Source of the DNA: CAZXIY01 sp964640935 | GTDB taxonomy: Archaea; Thermoplasmatota; Thermoplasmata; Methanomassiliicoccales; Methanomethylophilaceae | Reading direction: 5' to 3' | Assembly: GCA_964640935.1 (NCBI GenBank) | Contig: CAZXIY010000019.1 | Span: forward strand, 1 to 22,096 | DNA: 22,096 nucleotides | Shown here: piece by piece, positions 1 through 7,087 of the stretch | How the letters are laid out: each line of letters begins with the position of its first letter | Numbering within the stretch: the first letter of the stretch is position 1 | Notes under the pieces: generated by a model | What the model was told of the DNA's origin: nothing | Database searches by the model: none | What the model saw: the letters and a program-made list of their open reading frames with translations, nothing else | Program-made: the position numbers and the translations under genes

Positions 1-224
1 ATGCCTCCGCCCGGAAAATGAACATTGGCCCCGTAGAGCCTGTTGAGAATGATCGGCTTAACGCCCGACATATCGGCCACGCGGTCGGTGATCAGCCCCG
101 TGCATTGCACGGGGGATCCCGAAACCGCGTGATCCTCGATGACGATGACGTCGTGATCCTCGGCAAGAAGAGTCGCTGCCTTACAGCCGGCCGGTCCGCC
201 GCCTATCACGACGATGTCGTGCAT
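1..224 (-). CDS. Geranylgeranyl reductase family FAD protein (N-terminal part, cut by window edge)
   Basis: The first ~74 residues of a flavoprotein are visible; the rest lies beyond base 1. The N-terminus has a beta strand followed by GGGPAG (residues 8-13), the Rossmann dinucleotide-binding motif for FAD, then an acidic residue ending the second strand (VIE) and a CTGLI segment like the conserved Cys-Gly region of geranylgeranyl reductases. Family members saturate isoprenoid chains of archaeal ether lipids at the membrane; others act on isoprenoid quinones or unknown substrates, so the substrate is inferred. The ATG at 224 is 7 nt after the transaldolase stop, with GTGAT (overlapping that stop) as a likely ribosome binding site. 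It is the last visible gene of the run that starts with TFS at 3732. A second, divergent member of the family lies at 17485-18528. Confidence 0.8.
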   Translation of the reverse strand, partial: MHDIVVIGGGPAGCKAATLLAEDHDVIVIEDHAVSGSPVQCTGLITDRVADMSGVKPIILNRLYGANVHFPGGG

Positions 225-231
225 CTGAACA

Positions 232-876
232 TCACTTTTTCGATTTCTCGTAGTCGGCGATGAACTTCTTGATGCCTTCGTCCGTCTTCGGATGGGACAC
301 CATGAGCTTCAGTACATCGTATGGAATGGTCGCGATATCGCATCCCGCCATCGCGGCATCCAGCACATGCACGGGGTGCCTGATGCTGGCCGCGATGACC
401 TGCGTGTCGTAACCGTAGTTGGAGAATATCGTGACGATCTGGGTAAGAACGTCCGTTCCGTATTGGCCGATATCGTCCAGACGGCCGACGAACGGAGATA
501 CGAACGCCGCTCCGGCCTTCGCCGCAAGCAATGCCTGCTGAGCGGAGAATATCAGCGTGACGTTGACCTTTATACCCTCGGACGAGAGCTGTTTCGTCGC
601 CTTGAGCGTCTCGATGCACATCGGGAGCTTCACGTTGACGTTGGGGTGGATGCTTGCGAGTTCGCGGCCTTCTTTGACCATACCCTCTGCGTCCATCGAC
701 ATCGCTTCTGCGGAGATGGGTCCGTCGATCACCTGTGCGATCTCTCTGATGCGCGTCCTCATGTCGACCCCTTCCTTCGCTATGAGACTCGGGTTGGTAG
801 TGACCCCGTCGACTATGCCCCAGCTGTTTATCTCTTTGATCTTGTCCAAATTGGCTGTGTCTATGAATATCTTCAT
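232..876 (-). CDS. tal: Transaldolase / fructose-6-phosphate aldolase, small TalC/MipB type
   Basis: A 214-residue TIM-barrel aldolase of the short transaldolase subfamily. It should transfer dihydroxyacetone units between sugar phosphates in the non-oxidative pentose phosphate pathway, or cleave fructose 6-phosphate; sequence alone does not separate these. Visible motifs are FIDTANL at the N-terminus, VDGVTTNPSL (residues 22-31) and NVKLPM, whose Lys83 is the expected Schiff-base lysine. The ATG at 876 is preferred over the GTG at 885 because a strong SD (GAGGTG) overlaps that GTG and is well spaced for 876, and the family starts with MKIFIDTA. It follows transketolase C by 10 nt, so transketolase and transaldolase are made from one transcript. 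Length is normal for the family. Confidence 0.93.
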   Translation of the reverse strand: MKIFIDTANLDKIKEINSWGIVDGVTTNPSLIAKEGVDMRTRIREIAQVIDGPISAEAMSMDAEGMVKEGRELASIHPNVNVKLPMCIETLKATKQLSSEGIKVNVTLIFSAQQALLAAKAGAAFVSPFVGRLDDIGQYGTDVLTQIVTIFSNYGYDTQVIAASIRHPVHVLDAAMAGCDIATIPYDVLKLMVSHPKTDEGIKKFIADYEKSKK

Positions 877-886
877 CTGAAACACC

Positions 887-1828
887 TCATCTTTTCTTTG
901 AAATGGATCTCTTCGCCGCAGCTGCGACGTTCTCTGCCGTCAGGCCGTACTTCTCCATCAGGAGACGGGCATCCCCGGATTCCCCGAAGGTATCCTTCGT
1001 CCCGACCCTTGTCAGAGGAGCGTTGATCCCCTCGGAAAGGCACTCTGCGACGGCCGATCCGAGACCGCCGATGATGCTGTGCTCCTCTGCGGTCACCGCA
1101 CATCCGGTCTTCGACACGGATCTCTCTACGGCGTCGGTATCCAGCGGTTTTATGGTGGACATGTTGACCACCTCGGCGGATATGCCTTCTTTTTCGAGTG
1201 CGGCGGCGGCATCGAGGCATACCGAGACCATCTGCCCGGTGCCTATCAGCGTCACATCGGACCCTTCTCTCAGGACCGACGCCTTGCCTATCTTGAATTT
1301 CGCTCCCTCTTCGGTCACCGTCGGGAACTCCGCGCGGCCCAGCCTCATGTAGCACGGCCCTTTGTAATCCGCGATGGCCATGGTCGCAGCGTATGCCTCG
1401 TAGGCATCGGCGGGCGATATGACCGTCATGTTCGGCAGGGCACGCATGATGGCCATGTCCTCCAGGGCCTGATGCGATGCTCCGTCCTCTCCGACGCTTA
1501 TTCCGCAATGCGTGGAAACGATCTTGACGTTCATCTTGGGATATGCCACTGCGAGCCTTATCTGCTCCCAGCAGCGTCCGGTGGCGAAGACCGCGAACGT
1601 AGATGCGAAAACGGTCTTTCCGGAAGCGGCGAGACCGGACGAGACGCCGATCATGTTCTGCTCGGCGATGCCGACCTCGACGAATCTCTCGGGAGCTGCC
1701 TTCTGGAAGTCCGATGTCTTGGTAGATCCCGCGAGATCGCAGTCCAGGACGACGACGTCCTTCCTCGTCTTGGCCAATTCGACCAGCGCCTTGCCGTAGT
1801 AGTTACGCTGGGCCAGACCTTTGCTCAT
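887..1828 (-). CDS. Transketolase, C-terminal subunit
   Basis: A 313-residue protein matching the pyrimidine-binding and C-terminal domains of transketolase/DXS-type TPP enzymes. Visible are DCDLAGST, the VEVGIAEQNM segment carrying the glutamate that activates the TPP aminopyrimidine ring (about residue 55), HCGISVGEDGASHQ, and a C-terminal domain from about residue 190 with the GTGQM strand and AEEHSIIGGLGS. With the N-terminal subunit it should form a complete thiamine-dependent transketolase moving two-carbon units between sugar phosphates. Its ATG overlaps the N-subunit stop by 4 nt (ATGA) and has an AAGGAGG SD 8 nt upstream, implying coupled translation and equal stoichiometry. Split transketolases are common in archaea. 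In an archaeon without an oxidative pentose pathway this would supply ribose 5-phosphate and erythrose 4-phosphate. Confidence 0.93.
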   Translation of the reverse strand: MSKGLAQRNYYGKALVELAKTRKDVVVLDCDLAGSTKTSDFQKAAPERFVEVGIAEQNMIGVSSGLAASGKTVFASTFAVFATGRCWEQIRLAVAYPKMNVKIVSTHCGISVGEDGASHQALEDMAIMRALPNMTVISPADAYEAYAATMAIADYKGPCYMRLGRAEFPTVTEEGAKFKIGKASVLREGSDVTLIGTGQMVSVCLDAAAALEKEGISAEVVNMSTIKPLDTDAVERSVSKTGCAVTAEEHSIIGGLGSAVAECLSEGINAPLTRVGTKDTFGESGDARLLMEKYGLTAENVAAAAKRSISKKR

Positions 1829-2646
1829 TGTATGGCCTCCTTCAGTTCCTTCACGGCCTTTTCGTATTCGTCGGGCTTACAGCTCCTGCCGTGGAATCCG
1901 GCGACGTTCTCCATGAACGACACGCCCTTCCCTTTCACCGTCTGGAATATTATGACCGTCGGGCCGTCCTTGAACGACTGTGCGTTCCTGAACGCCGCTC
2001 TGATCTTGTCTATGTCGTGACCGTCGGTCTCGATGACGTTCCATCCGAACGCGATCCATTTCTCCGCCAGCGGATCTATGGCCATAACGTTCTCCGTCTC
2101 TCCGCATATCTGCAGATGGTTGCGGTCGACGATGGCCGTGAGATTGTTCAATTTGTAATTGGAGGCGAACATCGCCGCCTCCCAGTTCTGCCCGCTCTGG
2201 AGCTCCCCGTCCCCGAGCATGCAGTATGTCCTGTATTCCTTGCCGTCCATCTTGCCGGCGAGGGCGATGCCGCAGCTCATGCTGAGGCCCTGACCCAAAG
2301 AACCGGTCGACATCTCGACCCCGGGGACCTTGCCCCTTACAGGGTGGCCCTGCAGCCTTGTGCCGAGTTTTCTCAGAGTGAGCAGCTCCTCGGTCGGGAA
2401 ATAACCCGATTCCGCAAGAGCGGAGTAGAGAACGGGGGCAACGTGCCCTTTGGAAAGAACGAAACGGTCCCTGTCCTCCCAGTCGGGATTTTCGGGGTCG
2501 TGCCTGAGCACATCGAAGTACAATACCGAGACTATATCCGCGGCGGACAGCGACCCGCCGGGGTGACCCGAACCGGCCGCAGTGGTCATCTCTATGACGT
2601 GCAGCCTGAGCTTGTTGGCCATCCTCTTCAATTCGATGCTGTCCAT
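1825..2646 (-). CDS. Transketolase, N-terminal (TPP-binding) subunit
   Basis: A 273-residue protein equal to the TPP-binding domain of transketolase. Motifs include AGSGHPGGSLS near residue 30, LSKGHVAP, GSLGQGLS, and the TPP/Mg motif beginning GDGELQSGQNWEA and ending near DRNHLQ. The ATG at 2646 is chosen because GGAAGGGATC lies directly before it and the protein then starts in the family-typical helix. An ATG at 2667 overlapping the PCNA stop would add seven residues and cannot be excluded. The frame stays open far upstream into PCNA, but that part is a shadow. It sits 17 nt after PCNA and overlaps the C subunit by 4 nt. Confidence 0.93.
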   Translation of the reverse strand: MDSIELKRMANKLRLHVIEMTTAAGSGHPGGSLSAADIVSVLYFDVLRHDPENPDWEDRDRFVLSKGHVAPVLYSALAESGYFPTEELLTLRKLGTRLQGHPVRGKVPGVEMSTGSLGQGLSMSCGIALAGKMDGKEYRTYCMLGDGELQSGQNWEAAMFASNYKLNNLTAIVDRNHLQICGETENVMAIDPLAEKWIAFGWNVIETDGHDIDKIRAAFRNAQSFKDGPTVIIFQTVKGKGVSFMENVAGFHGRSCKPDEYEKAVKELKEAIQ

Positions 2647-2663
2647 ATGATCCCTTCCGGAGA

Positions 2664-3401
2664 TCATTCGCTCTCGATCCTCGGAGCGAGCAGGTATTCT
2701 ACGGTGCCGTTGCCGTCCGCGAGGTCGAATAGGAGCTTGACGGGATAATCGTTGTCGAGCTCTATCTTGACGTTCATATCGGACGGTACCGCCTTTATGA
2801 GGTTGAGGAAGTAGTCGAGCGGGAACAGACTGCATACGTGCTCGGTGACGTTGACGGACACCAGCTGCGACTTGTCCAGTTTGAGGCTCGCGGAGTCCGT
2901 GTCGCCTTCGCAGGTGAGTTCGAACGAATCCGGATCGGCGATGAGAGCTATGTGGTCCGATATGTTCTCTGAGGCCTTCATCCCCCTCTGCAATTCGGAC
3001 ACGGGGACGACTATCGTCGCGGACAGATCGAGCTGCGGTACCTTGGGGTCGCTCATGCTGGATGTGTCCACGAGATTCATGCGTCTCGTGATGTTCCCCA
3101 CCTTGAAGGTGATCCTTCCGTGCTCCTCGTCCTGCTCCATCGATATGATGTCGCCGGATGACGAGAGCTTCAGGACGTCCTTCACCTTGTCAAGGTCGAG
3201 TCCGATCTCCGTATCTGTGGCCGAATATGATTCGAAGGCCTTCGCACCGATCTTGAGTTCGATCATGGCGACGTGAGCCGGATCGACGGCTTTAAGGCTC
3301 ATGCCCTCCGAATCGATCGTGAATTTGACCTCATCGATCAATGTGGAGATCACATTGACCAACCCTTTCAGCGTATCTGACCTGATCTCTGCCTTGAACA
3401 T
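2664..3401 (-). CDS. pcn: DNA polymerase sliding clamp (PCNA)
   Basis: A 245-residue archaeal/eukaryal sliding clamp. It should trimerise around DNA and tether replicative polymerase, FEN1, ligase and other partners. The two-domain clamp fold is recognisable: MFKAEIRSDTLKGLV at the start, the AVDPAHVAMIEL strand, DLDKVKDVLKL, a linker near residues 115-130 (SDPKVPQLDLS), and the C-terminal GNGTVEYLLAPRIES strand. Length is typical. The ATG at 3401 has a GGGTGA SD. It lies 34 nt after TFS and 17 nt before transketolase N, so it is probably cotranscribed with both. The acidic composition is normal for PCNA. Only one PCNA is present in the window. Confidence 0.97.
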   Translation of the reverse strand: MFKAEIRSDTLKGLVNVISTLIDEVKFTIDSEGMSLKAVDPAHVAMIELKIGAKAFESYSATDTEIGLDLDKVKDVLKLSSSGDIISMEQDEEHGRITFKVGNITRRMNLVDTSSMSDPKVPQLDLSATIVVPVSELQRGMKASENISDHIALIADPDSFELTCEGDTDSASLKLDKSQLVSVNVTEHVCSLFPLDYFLNLIKAVPSDMNVKIELDNDYPVKLLFDLADGNGTVEYLLAPRIESE

Positions 3402-3435
3402 ATTCTCTCACCCTCGTTGATTGTCGGCTGACGCT

Positions 3436-3732
3436 TTAATACTCTCTCCAGGAATGGTTGCATTTGCAGCAACGGTATATCCTGGTCTCAGGCTCATCTG
3501 CGGCGCGGGTCTGCCTTATGACGAAATAGGCTTCCGTGTTACCGCACTCCGGGCAGATGATGCGTGTCTTCGGCAATGTGGCGATGGCCTCTGAGATCAC
3601 CGTTGTCTCTTTCTCTTTGGCATCCGTCGTGAAATACTCGACAGACTGCCCGATCTCCTTCACAGCTCCGCACTTACTGCAGACATATTTCCCGTCCTTA
3701 GGGAACATCATCGATCCGCACGAACAAAACAA
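3436..3732 (-). CDS. tfs: Transcription factor S (TFS), RNA polymerase cleavage factor
   Basis: A 98-residue two-zinc-ribbon protein. TFS, like TFIIS, inserts a hairpin into the RNA polymerase pore and stimulates cleavage of backtracked RNA. The C-terminal ribbon is canonical: CPECG near residue 60, then TRAADEPET with the catalytic Asp-Glu pair, then CCKCNHSW. The N-terminal ribbon has YVCSKCG, but its first knuckle reads FCSCG, a CxC in place of the usual CxxC. The start is a TTG at 3732: the first ATG downstream would remove both N-terminal cysteines, and AGAGGCTG upstream can serve as SD. A TATA-like box lies about 40 nt upstream, so this looks like the first gene of the PCNA/transketolase run. 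Confidence 0.92.
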   Translation of the reverse strand: MFCSCGSMMFPKDGKYVCSKCGAVKEIGQSVEYFTTDAKEKETTVISEAIATLPKTRIICPECGNTEAYFVIRQTRAADEPETRIYRCCKCNHSWREY

Positions 3733-3770
3733 GCTAATCAGCCTCTATACCGTCCTGCAAACAGGTCACG

Positions 3771-3777
3771 CTATAAA
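3771..3777 (-). promoter_or_regulatory. TATA box for the TFS-PCNA-transketolase run
   Basis: On the minus strand this reads TTTATAG, preceded by a run of T. Transcription would start about 25 nt downstream near 3748, giving a ~16-nt leader that just contains the AGAGG SD of TFS. A short palindrome CCTG-N4-CAGG (3754-3765) lies between box and predicted start. The call rests on sequence and spacing only. Confidence 0.55.
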
Positions 3778-3815
3778 AAATGTGCCGTAGTATATTATGC
3801 TGAGGCGTTTCGATG

Positions 3816-4688
3816 TCAGATGTATTGCATGTCGTCATCCGAATTCTGATCGCGATGCTCCGACTGTTCGGTCTTGCGGTCCGACTTGCTGAGTATATCC
3901 GCGAAAGGATTCCCCTTTTGAGTCTGGTTCTCCACGGACGTCGGAGTCGTTCCGGACGGGGTCTTGACATCGACCGTGACGGTGACCGGGGCGGCCTTGG
4001 TCTCTGCTGGCCTGACATCCTGGGCGGGCTTAGGCGTGGGCGTCATAGAGTTCACGCTCATCGGAAGATAGTCCTCGTAGCATTGGAATCCCATGCTCCT
4101 GCCGGCCCTGTGAAGTTCCACCGAGCGTATGCGGCGTGCCGGGGCGTTCCCTGCGGAGGCGATGATGAGACGCGTCTCCTTCCTCGACTGGTCGGCTATG
4201 ACCCCGCCGACGAGACCGAACGCCACTGTGATCATGTAGACCCCGTAGTTTATGCCGAAACCTGTGGTGGAACCGAACACCGCCTGAAGGTATCCGACAC
4301 CTGCGGACATCAGCTGTCCCAGAACAGGCGATGTAGCCGAAACGGCTGCTATCTCGGCGGCCGGATCGTCGGCCAACGCTCCGTTGACGGAATACAGAAT
4401 GAACGAGATGACCGTCAATACGATCAGCACGCATACTGTGGCCGCTCCGGTGGCCGCGAGCCCGCGGACCGGCGAACCGGACCTTCTTCCGCCGACGTAT
4501 CCTGAGACCATCTGACCCAGTATGGGTATCCAGCCTAGGGCGAAAAGCAATACGAAAGTGAGCAATGCTCCGGATTTCATGTCGTACGCCGTATCCGCGG
4601 TATCGGCTCCGGTGCCTAACACAGCTTCCGCTGCACTCTTGGCCTTGGCTCCGACATTGCCGGCGGTACCACTGCTGACAAACGACAT
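3816..4688 (-). CDS. Unrecognised multi-pass membrane protein with Thr/Pro-rich C-terminal tail
   Basis: I do not recognise a family with confidence. The 290-residue product has an Ala/Gly-rich N-terminus and hydrophobic segments at about residues 40-66, 76-102 and 146-166, plus a weaker one at 119-139. Gly-rich loops such as GYVGG connect them, loosely like small archaeal Gly-zipper membrane families. After about residue 167 the protein is hydrophilic: a basic stretch, then a Thr/Pro/Val-rich low-complexity region (215-258) and a charged end with SDDD. There is no obvious signal peptide or catalytic motif. The ATG at 4688 is preferred because GGTGG lies 5-9 nt upstream; a TTG at 4718 is 25 nt from the TATA box and would fit a leaderless start. 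It is a single-gene unit with its own promoter. Confidence 0.75.
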   Translation of the reverse strand: MSFVSSGTAGNVGAKAKSAAEAVLGTGADTADTAYDMKSGALLTFVLLFALGWIPILGQMVSGYVGGRRSGSPVRGLAATGAATVCVLIVLTVISFILYSVNGALADDPAAEIAAVSATSPVLGQLMSAGVGYLQAVFGSTTGFGINYGVYMITVAFGLVGGVIADQSRKETRLIIASAGNAPARRIRSVELHRAGRSMGFQCYEDYLPMSVNSMTPTPKPAQDVRPAETKAAPVTVTVDVKTPSGTTPTSVENQTQKGNPFADILSKSDRKTEQSEHRDQNSDDDMQYI

Positions 4689-4698
4689 GCATCCCACC

Positions 4699-4716
4699 GT
4701 CAGACCCGTGTCTGAC
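4699..4716. promoter_or_regulatory. Inverted repeat at the membrane-protein transcription start (possible operator)
   Basis: Perfect 6-bp arms GTCAGA and TCTGAC separated by 6 nt. It lies 22-40 nt downstream of the minus-strand TATA box, just inside the predicted transcript start, and immediately upstream of the SD for the ATG at 4688. A regulator bound here would block initiation; alternatively it is a hairpin in the leader. The role is inferred from position. Confidence 0.4.
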
Positions 4717-4738
4717 AATGTTGACTATGCAGTGACGT

Positions 4739-4747
4739 GTATTTATA
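4739..4747 (-). promoter_or_regulatory. TATA box of the membrane-protein gene
   Basis: TATAAATAC on the minus strand is a near-ideal archaeal TATA element. The start site would fall near 4717, giving a ~29-nt leader for the ATG at 4688, or a leaderless TTG start at 4718. Confidence 0.65.
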
Positions 4748-4868
4748 CCATTTGACCGAGAAATTGTATGGAATGTTACAGACATACAACATATCCAGAT
4801 ACTCTCGGGACACATCGCCGGAATGCTTTCCGCGTGCATATGCCCGCCGGCGGTCCGCGTGTGATAAA

Positions 4869-4879
4869 TTAAATATAAG
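4869..4879 (+). promoter_or_regulatory. TATA box of the beta-CASP RNase / nadC operon
   Basis: TTAAATATAAG in an AT-rich island within GC-rich surroundings. The predicted start near 4899 leaves a leader of about 115 nt before the ATG at 5014, which is long for an archaeal mRNA and long compared with the other promoters in this window. Confidence 0.6.
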
Positions 4880-4880
4880 A

Positions 4881-4904
4881 GCGCCTAATAAAGATGAAAG
4901 GCGC
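4881..4904. repeat. Inverted repeat GCGCCT-N12-AGGCGC at predicted RNase transcript start
   Basis: Six-base perfect arms (4881-4886 and 4899-4904) sit directly after the TATA box and span the predicted transcription start. It could be an operator or the 5' end structure of the transcript. No other copy was noticed in the window. Confidence 0.35.
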
Positions 4905-4931
4905 GTCAGAGTACGCGACATGTTTCACAGT

Positions 4932-5006
4932 CCAAAGAGGGAACGGATGGAACCGTCCTCTTTTCACAAAGTCCTCTCCTTTGGAGAGGCATGCAAAATA
5001 CGGAGA
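4932..5006 (+). promoter_or_regulatory. Structured 5' leader of the beta-CASP RNase mRNA with mutually exclusive pairings
   Basis: A perfect hairpin CCTCTCC-TTT-GGAGAGG occupies 4973-4989. Its parts have alternative partners: CTTTGG (4979-4984) can pair with CCAAAG (4932-4937), and TCTCC (4975-4979) can pair with GGAGA inside the hairpin (4983-4987) or with GGAGA of the ribosome binding site (5002-5006). The leader could therefore switch between exposing and hiding the SD. The pairings are read from sequence; the regulatory role is inference. Confidence 0.4.
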
Positions 5007-5013
5007 AATAATC

Positions 5014-6249
5014 ATGGAGATGAAATTCAAATTCCTCGGCGGAGCCGACATGGTCGGCCGCATGGGGATGACGATAGAGGGAGCTGGAAAGACGCTCCTG
5101 ATGGAATACGGGATGAGCCCGACGAAACCGCCGGAGTACCCGCTGCAGGCACCGAAGATCGACCACGTCCTTCTGACACACAGCCACCTCGACCACTGCG
5201 GAATGGTACCGAGGATCTGCGGCAGGGACAGATGCGAACTGTTCACCACGCCGCTGTCCGCAGAGGTCGGCGAGATCATGATGTACGACTCGCTGAAGAT
5301 CGCGAAAGCGGAGAACTATCCGCTGCCGTACACCACGGGCGACATCGAGAGAACTATGAGGAACGTCGTTCCGATGACGTTCGGCGACACGTTCGATCTC
5401 GGAAAGATAGAGGTCACAATGCATTCTGCGGGCCACATACCCGGGGCATCGATGTTCGAGTTCGGGGTCGATACAAAGACCCTCTATTCCGGCGACATAC
5501 ACACGATCAGACAGAGGCTCGTGGACGGGGCAAGACCCGTGGACTGCGAGAACCTCTTCATCGAAGGGACCTACGGCGGACGCACGCACCCTGACAGAAA
5601 GACCGTCGAGAAGGAATTCCTCGACAAGATCGCCGAGGTCATCGACCGCGGCGGCACGGTGCTGATACCGAGCTTCGCCATAGGACGTACGCAGGAGATC
5701 ATGATCCTGCTGAAGAACCAGGGATACGAGATGTGGGTCGACGGAATGGGCCGCTCGGTCACACGCCTCTACATCGATTATCCTGAATACCTGGCTGACG
5801 CAAAGGCACTCAAGAACGCCAAGAGGAAGTTCAACGAGGTGCGCAACGCCAACATGAGGAAGGACGCCGGAAGGGCGGAGGTAATTCTCACCACCGGCGG
5901 TATGATGGACGGAGGCCCGGTGCTCGGATACCTCAACCGCATCAAGGACAACCCGAAGAACGCCGTGCTGCTCGTAGGATACCAGGCGGACGACACCAAC
6001 GGAAGACGCCTCATGGATACAGGCACCATAGTCATCGAAGGGGAACCCGTCAAGGTGAACTGCGAGGTCCAGAAGTATGACTTCTCGGCCCATGCAGACC
6101 ACGGACAGCTGGTACAGTTCATAAAGGACTGCGACCCGAAGAACGTCATCATAATGCACTCCGAGACGAGAGAGCTGTTCCTCGACGACCTGGCGGACTA
6201 CAACGTAATCCTCCCCAAGACAGGCGAGGAGTTCACATTAGATGTCTGA
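5014..6249 (+). CDS. Beta-CASP metallo-beta-lactamase RNase (aCPSF2-like)
   Basis: A 411-residue zinc-dependent ribonuclease of the CPSF73/aCPSF group, without the N-terminal KH domains of aCPSF1, so closest in layout to aCPSF2. The MBL domain has the HSHLDH motif (residues 56-61), His141 (SAGHIPG) and Asp161 (YSGDIH). The beta-CASP insertion follows: motif A Glu184 (IEGTYGG), motif B His in DFSAHADHGQ (360-363), motif C His382 (IIMHSE). All expected zinc ligands are present, so it should cleave RNA in processing or decay. The ATG at 5014 is preferred because the family starts just before FLGGADMVGR and GGAGA precedes it. nadC overlaps its end by 8 nt. Confidence 0.92.
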   Translation: MEMKFKFLGGADMVGRMGMTIEGAGKTLLMEYGMSPTKPPEYPLQAPKIDHVLLTHSHLDHCGMVPRICGRDRCELFTTPLSAEVGEIMMYDSLKIAKAENYPLPYTTGDIERTMRNVVPMTFGDTFDLGKIEVTMHSAGHIPGASMFEFGVDTKTLYSGDIHTIRQRLVDGARPVDCENLFIEGTYGGRTHPDRKTVEKEFLDKIAEVIDRGGTVLIPSFAIGRTQEIMILLKNQGYEMWVDGMGRSVTRLYIDYPEYLADAKALKNAKRKFNEVRNANMRKDAGRAEVILTTGGMMDGGPVLGYLNRIKDNPKNAVLLVGYQADDTNGRRLMDTGTIVIEGEPVKVNCEVQKYDFSAHADHGQLVQFIKDCDPKNVIIMHSETRELFLDDLADYNVILPKTGEEFTLDV

Positions 6250-7063
6250 GTCCGACGACATAGACCGCTTCCTGAGGGAAGACATCGGGACCGGGGACAT
6301 AACCACATCGATGTTCGTTCCGGACATCGCCGGACAGGCGGTGATCAGATGCGAGCAGGATGCGGTGGTCGCCGGTCTCGAAGAAGCTTCCGAGATCTTT
6401 TCAAGGATGGGCGTCAGGTCCGAGTCCCTGATCGGGGACGGCGACCGCGTCAAAGCGGACACCGAGGTCATGAGGGTCTCGGGGCCGCTGAGGTCCATAC
6501 TCACATGCGAGAGGACCGCTCTGAACATGATGATGAGGATGAGCGGGATCGCCACGATGGTATCTGACGCAACGGCCATATGCAGACGCAAGAGCCAGAC
6601 CGTCAAAGTCGCCGGAACGAGAAAGACCACTCCCGGCTTCAGAAGATACGAGAAGAAGGCCATCGTCCTCGGAGGCGGCGACCCTCACAGGTACGGTCTG
6701 TATGATCTTATCCTCATAAAGGACAATCATATAAAGGCCGTCGGCGGGGTCATGAATGCCATGGAGATAGCCATGGATGCCCCGTACAACATGAAGGTCG
6801 AGATAGAGGTCGAGAATGAGACGGACGCCGCTATCGCGGCACGCTGCGGAGCGGACATAATCATGATGGACAACCGGAGTCCGGAAGAGGCTGAACGCAT
6901 CTACAACGTCGTGAAATCCATAGATCCGGGCATAATGGTGGAAGCATCCGGCCGCATAACATTGGATAACATATCGGATTATGCCGACCGCGCCGACCGT
7001 ATATCCATGGGTGCCGTCACGCATTCCGTGAAGGCTGTCCATTTCTCGTTGGACATCTTATAA
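6242..7063 (+). CDS. nadC: Nicotinate-nucleotide pyrophosphorylase (quinolinate phosphoribosyltransferase)
   Basis: A 273-residue QPRTase. It condenses quinolinate with PRPP to nicotinate mononucleotide, releasing CO2, in de novo NAD synthesis. Motifs run in order: EDIGTGDITT near the N-terminus, ERTALNMMMRMSGIAT, the AGTRKTTPGFR active-site loop, KDNHIK, VEVENETDA, MMDNRSPEE, and EASGRITLDNI near the C-terminus. Residues that bind quinolinate and PRPP (Arg, Lys and His clusters) are present and length is typical. The start overlaps the RNase stop by 8 nt with GAGGAG upstream, so the two are translationally coupled. The companion nadX lies separately at 14347-15153; no nadA is in the window. 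Confidence 0.96.
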   Translation: MSESDDIDRFLREDIGTGDITTSMFVPDIAGQAVIRCEQDAVVAGLEEASEIFSRMGVRSESLIGDGDRVKADTEVMRVSGPLRSILTCERTALNMMMRMSGIATMVSDATAICRRKSQTVKVAGTRKTTPGFRRYEKKAIVLGGGDPHRYGLYDLILIKDNHIKAVGGVMNAMEIAMDAPYNMKVEIEVENETDAAIAARCGADIIMMDNRSPEEAERIYNVVKSIDPGIMVEASGRITLDNISDYADRADRISMGAVTHSVKAVHFSLDIL

Positions 7064-7087
7064 GGAATGCGGACGGCGTGGGTCTGC

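Larger units (their letters stand above)
4689..5013. other. Divergent intergenic region between the membrane protein and beta-CASP RNase
   Basis: About 325 bases without a gene. From left to right it holds an inverted repeat and TATA box for the minus-strand membrane protein, an unassigned stretch (about 4750-4865), a TATA box for the plus-strand RNase, a GC-rich inverted repeat near its predicted transcription start, and a structured leader. The frame entering the RNase is open back to an ATG at 4894, but that segment has no resemblance to the family. No tRNA or other recognisable RNA gene was seen. Confidence 0.8.

Noticed and set aside
3754..3765. CCTG-N4-CAGG palindrome in the TFS promoter region
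   Set aside because: Four-base arms are too short to distinguish from chance.
4894..5013. In-frame extension of the beta-CASP RNase back to an ATG at 4894
   Set aside because: The extra 40 residues do not resemble the family, the ATG lies at or before the predicted transcript start, and GGAGA precedes the ATG at 5014.
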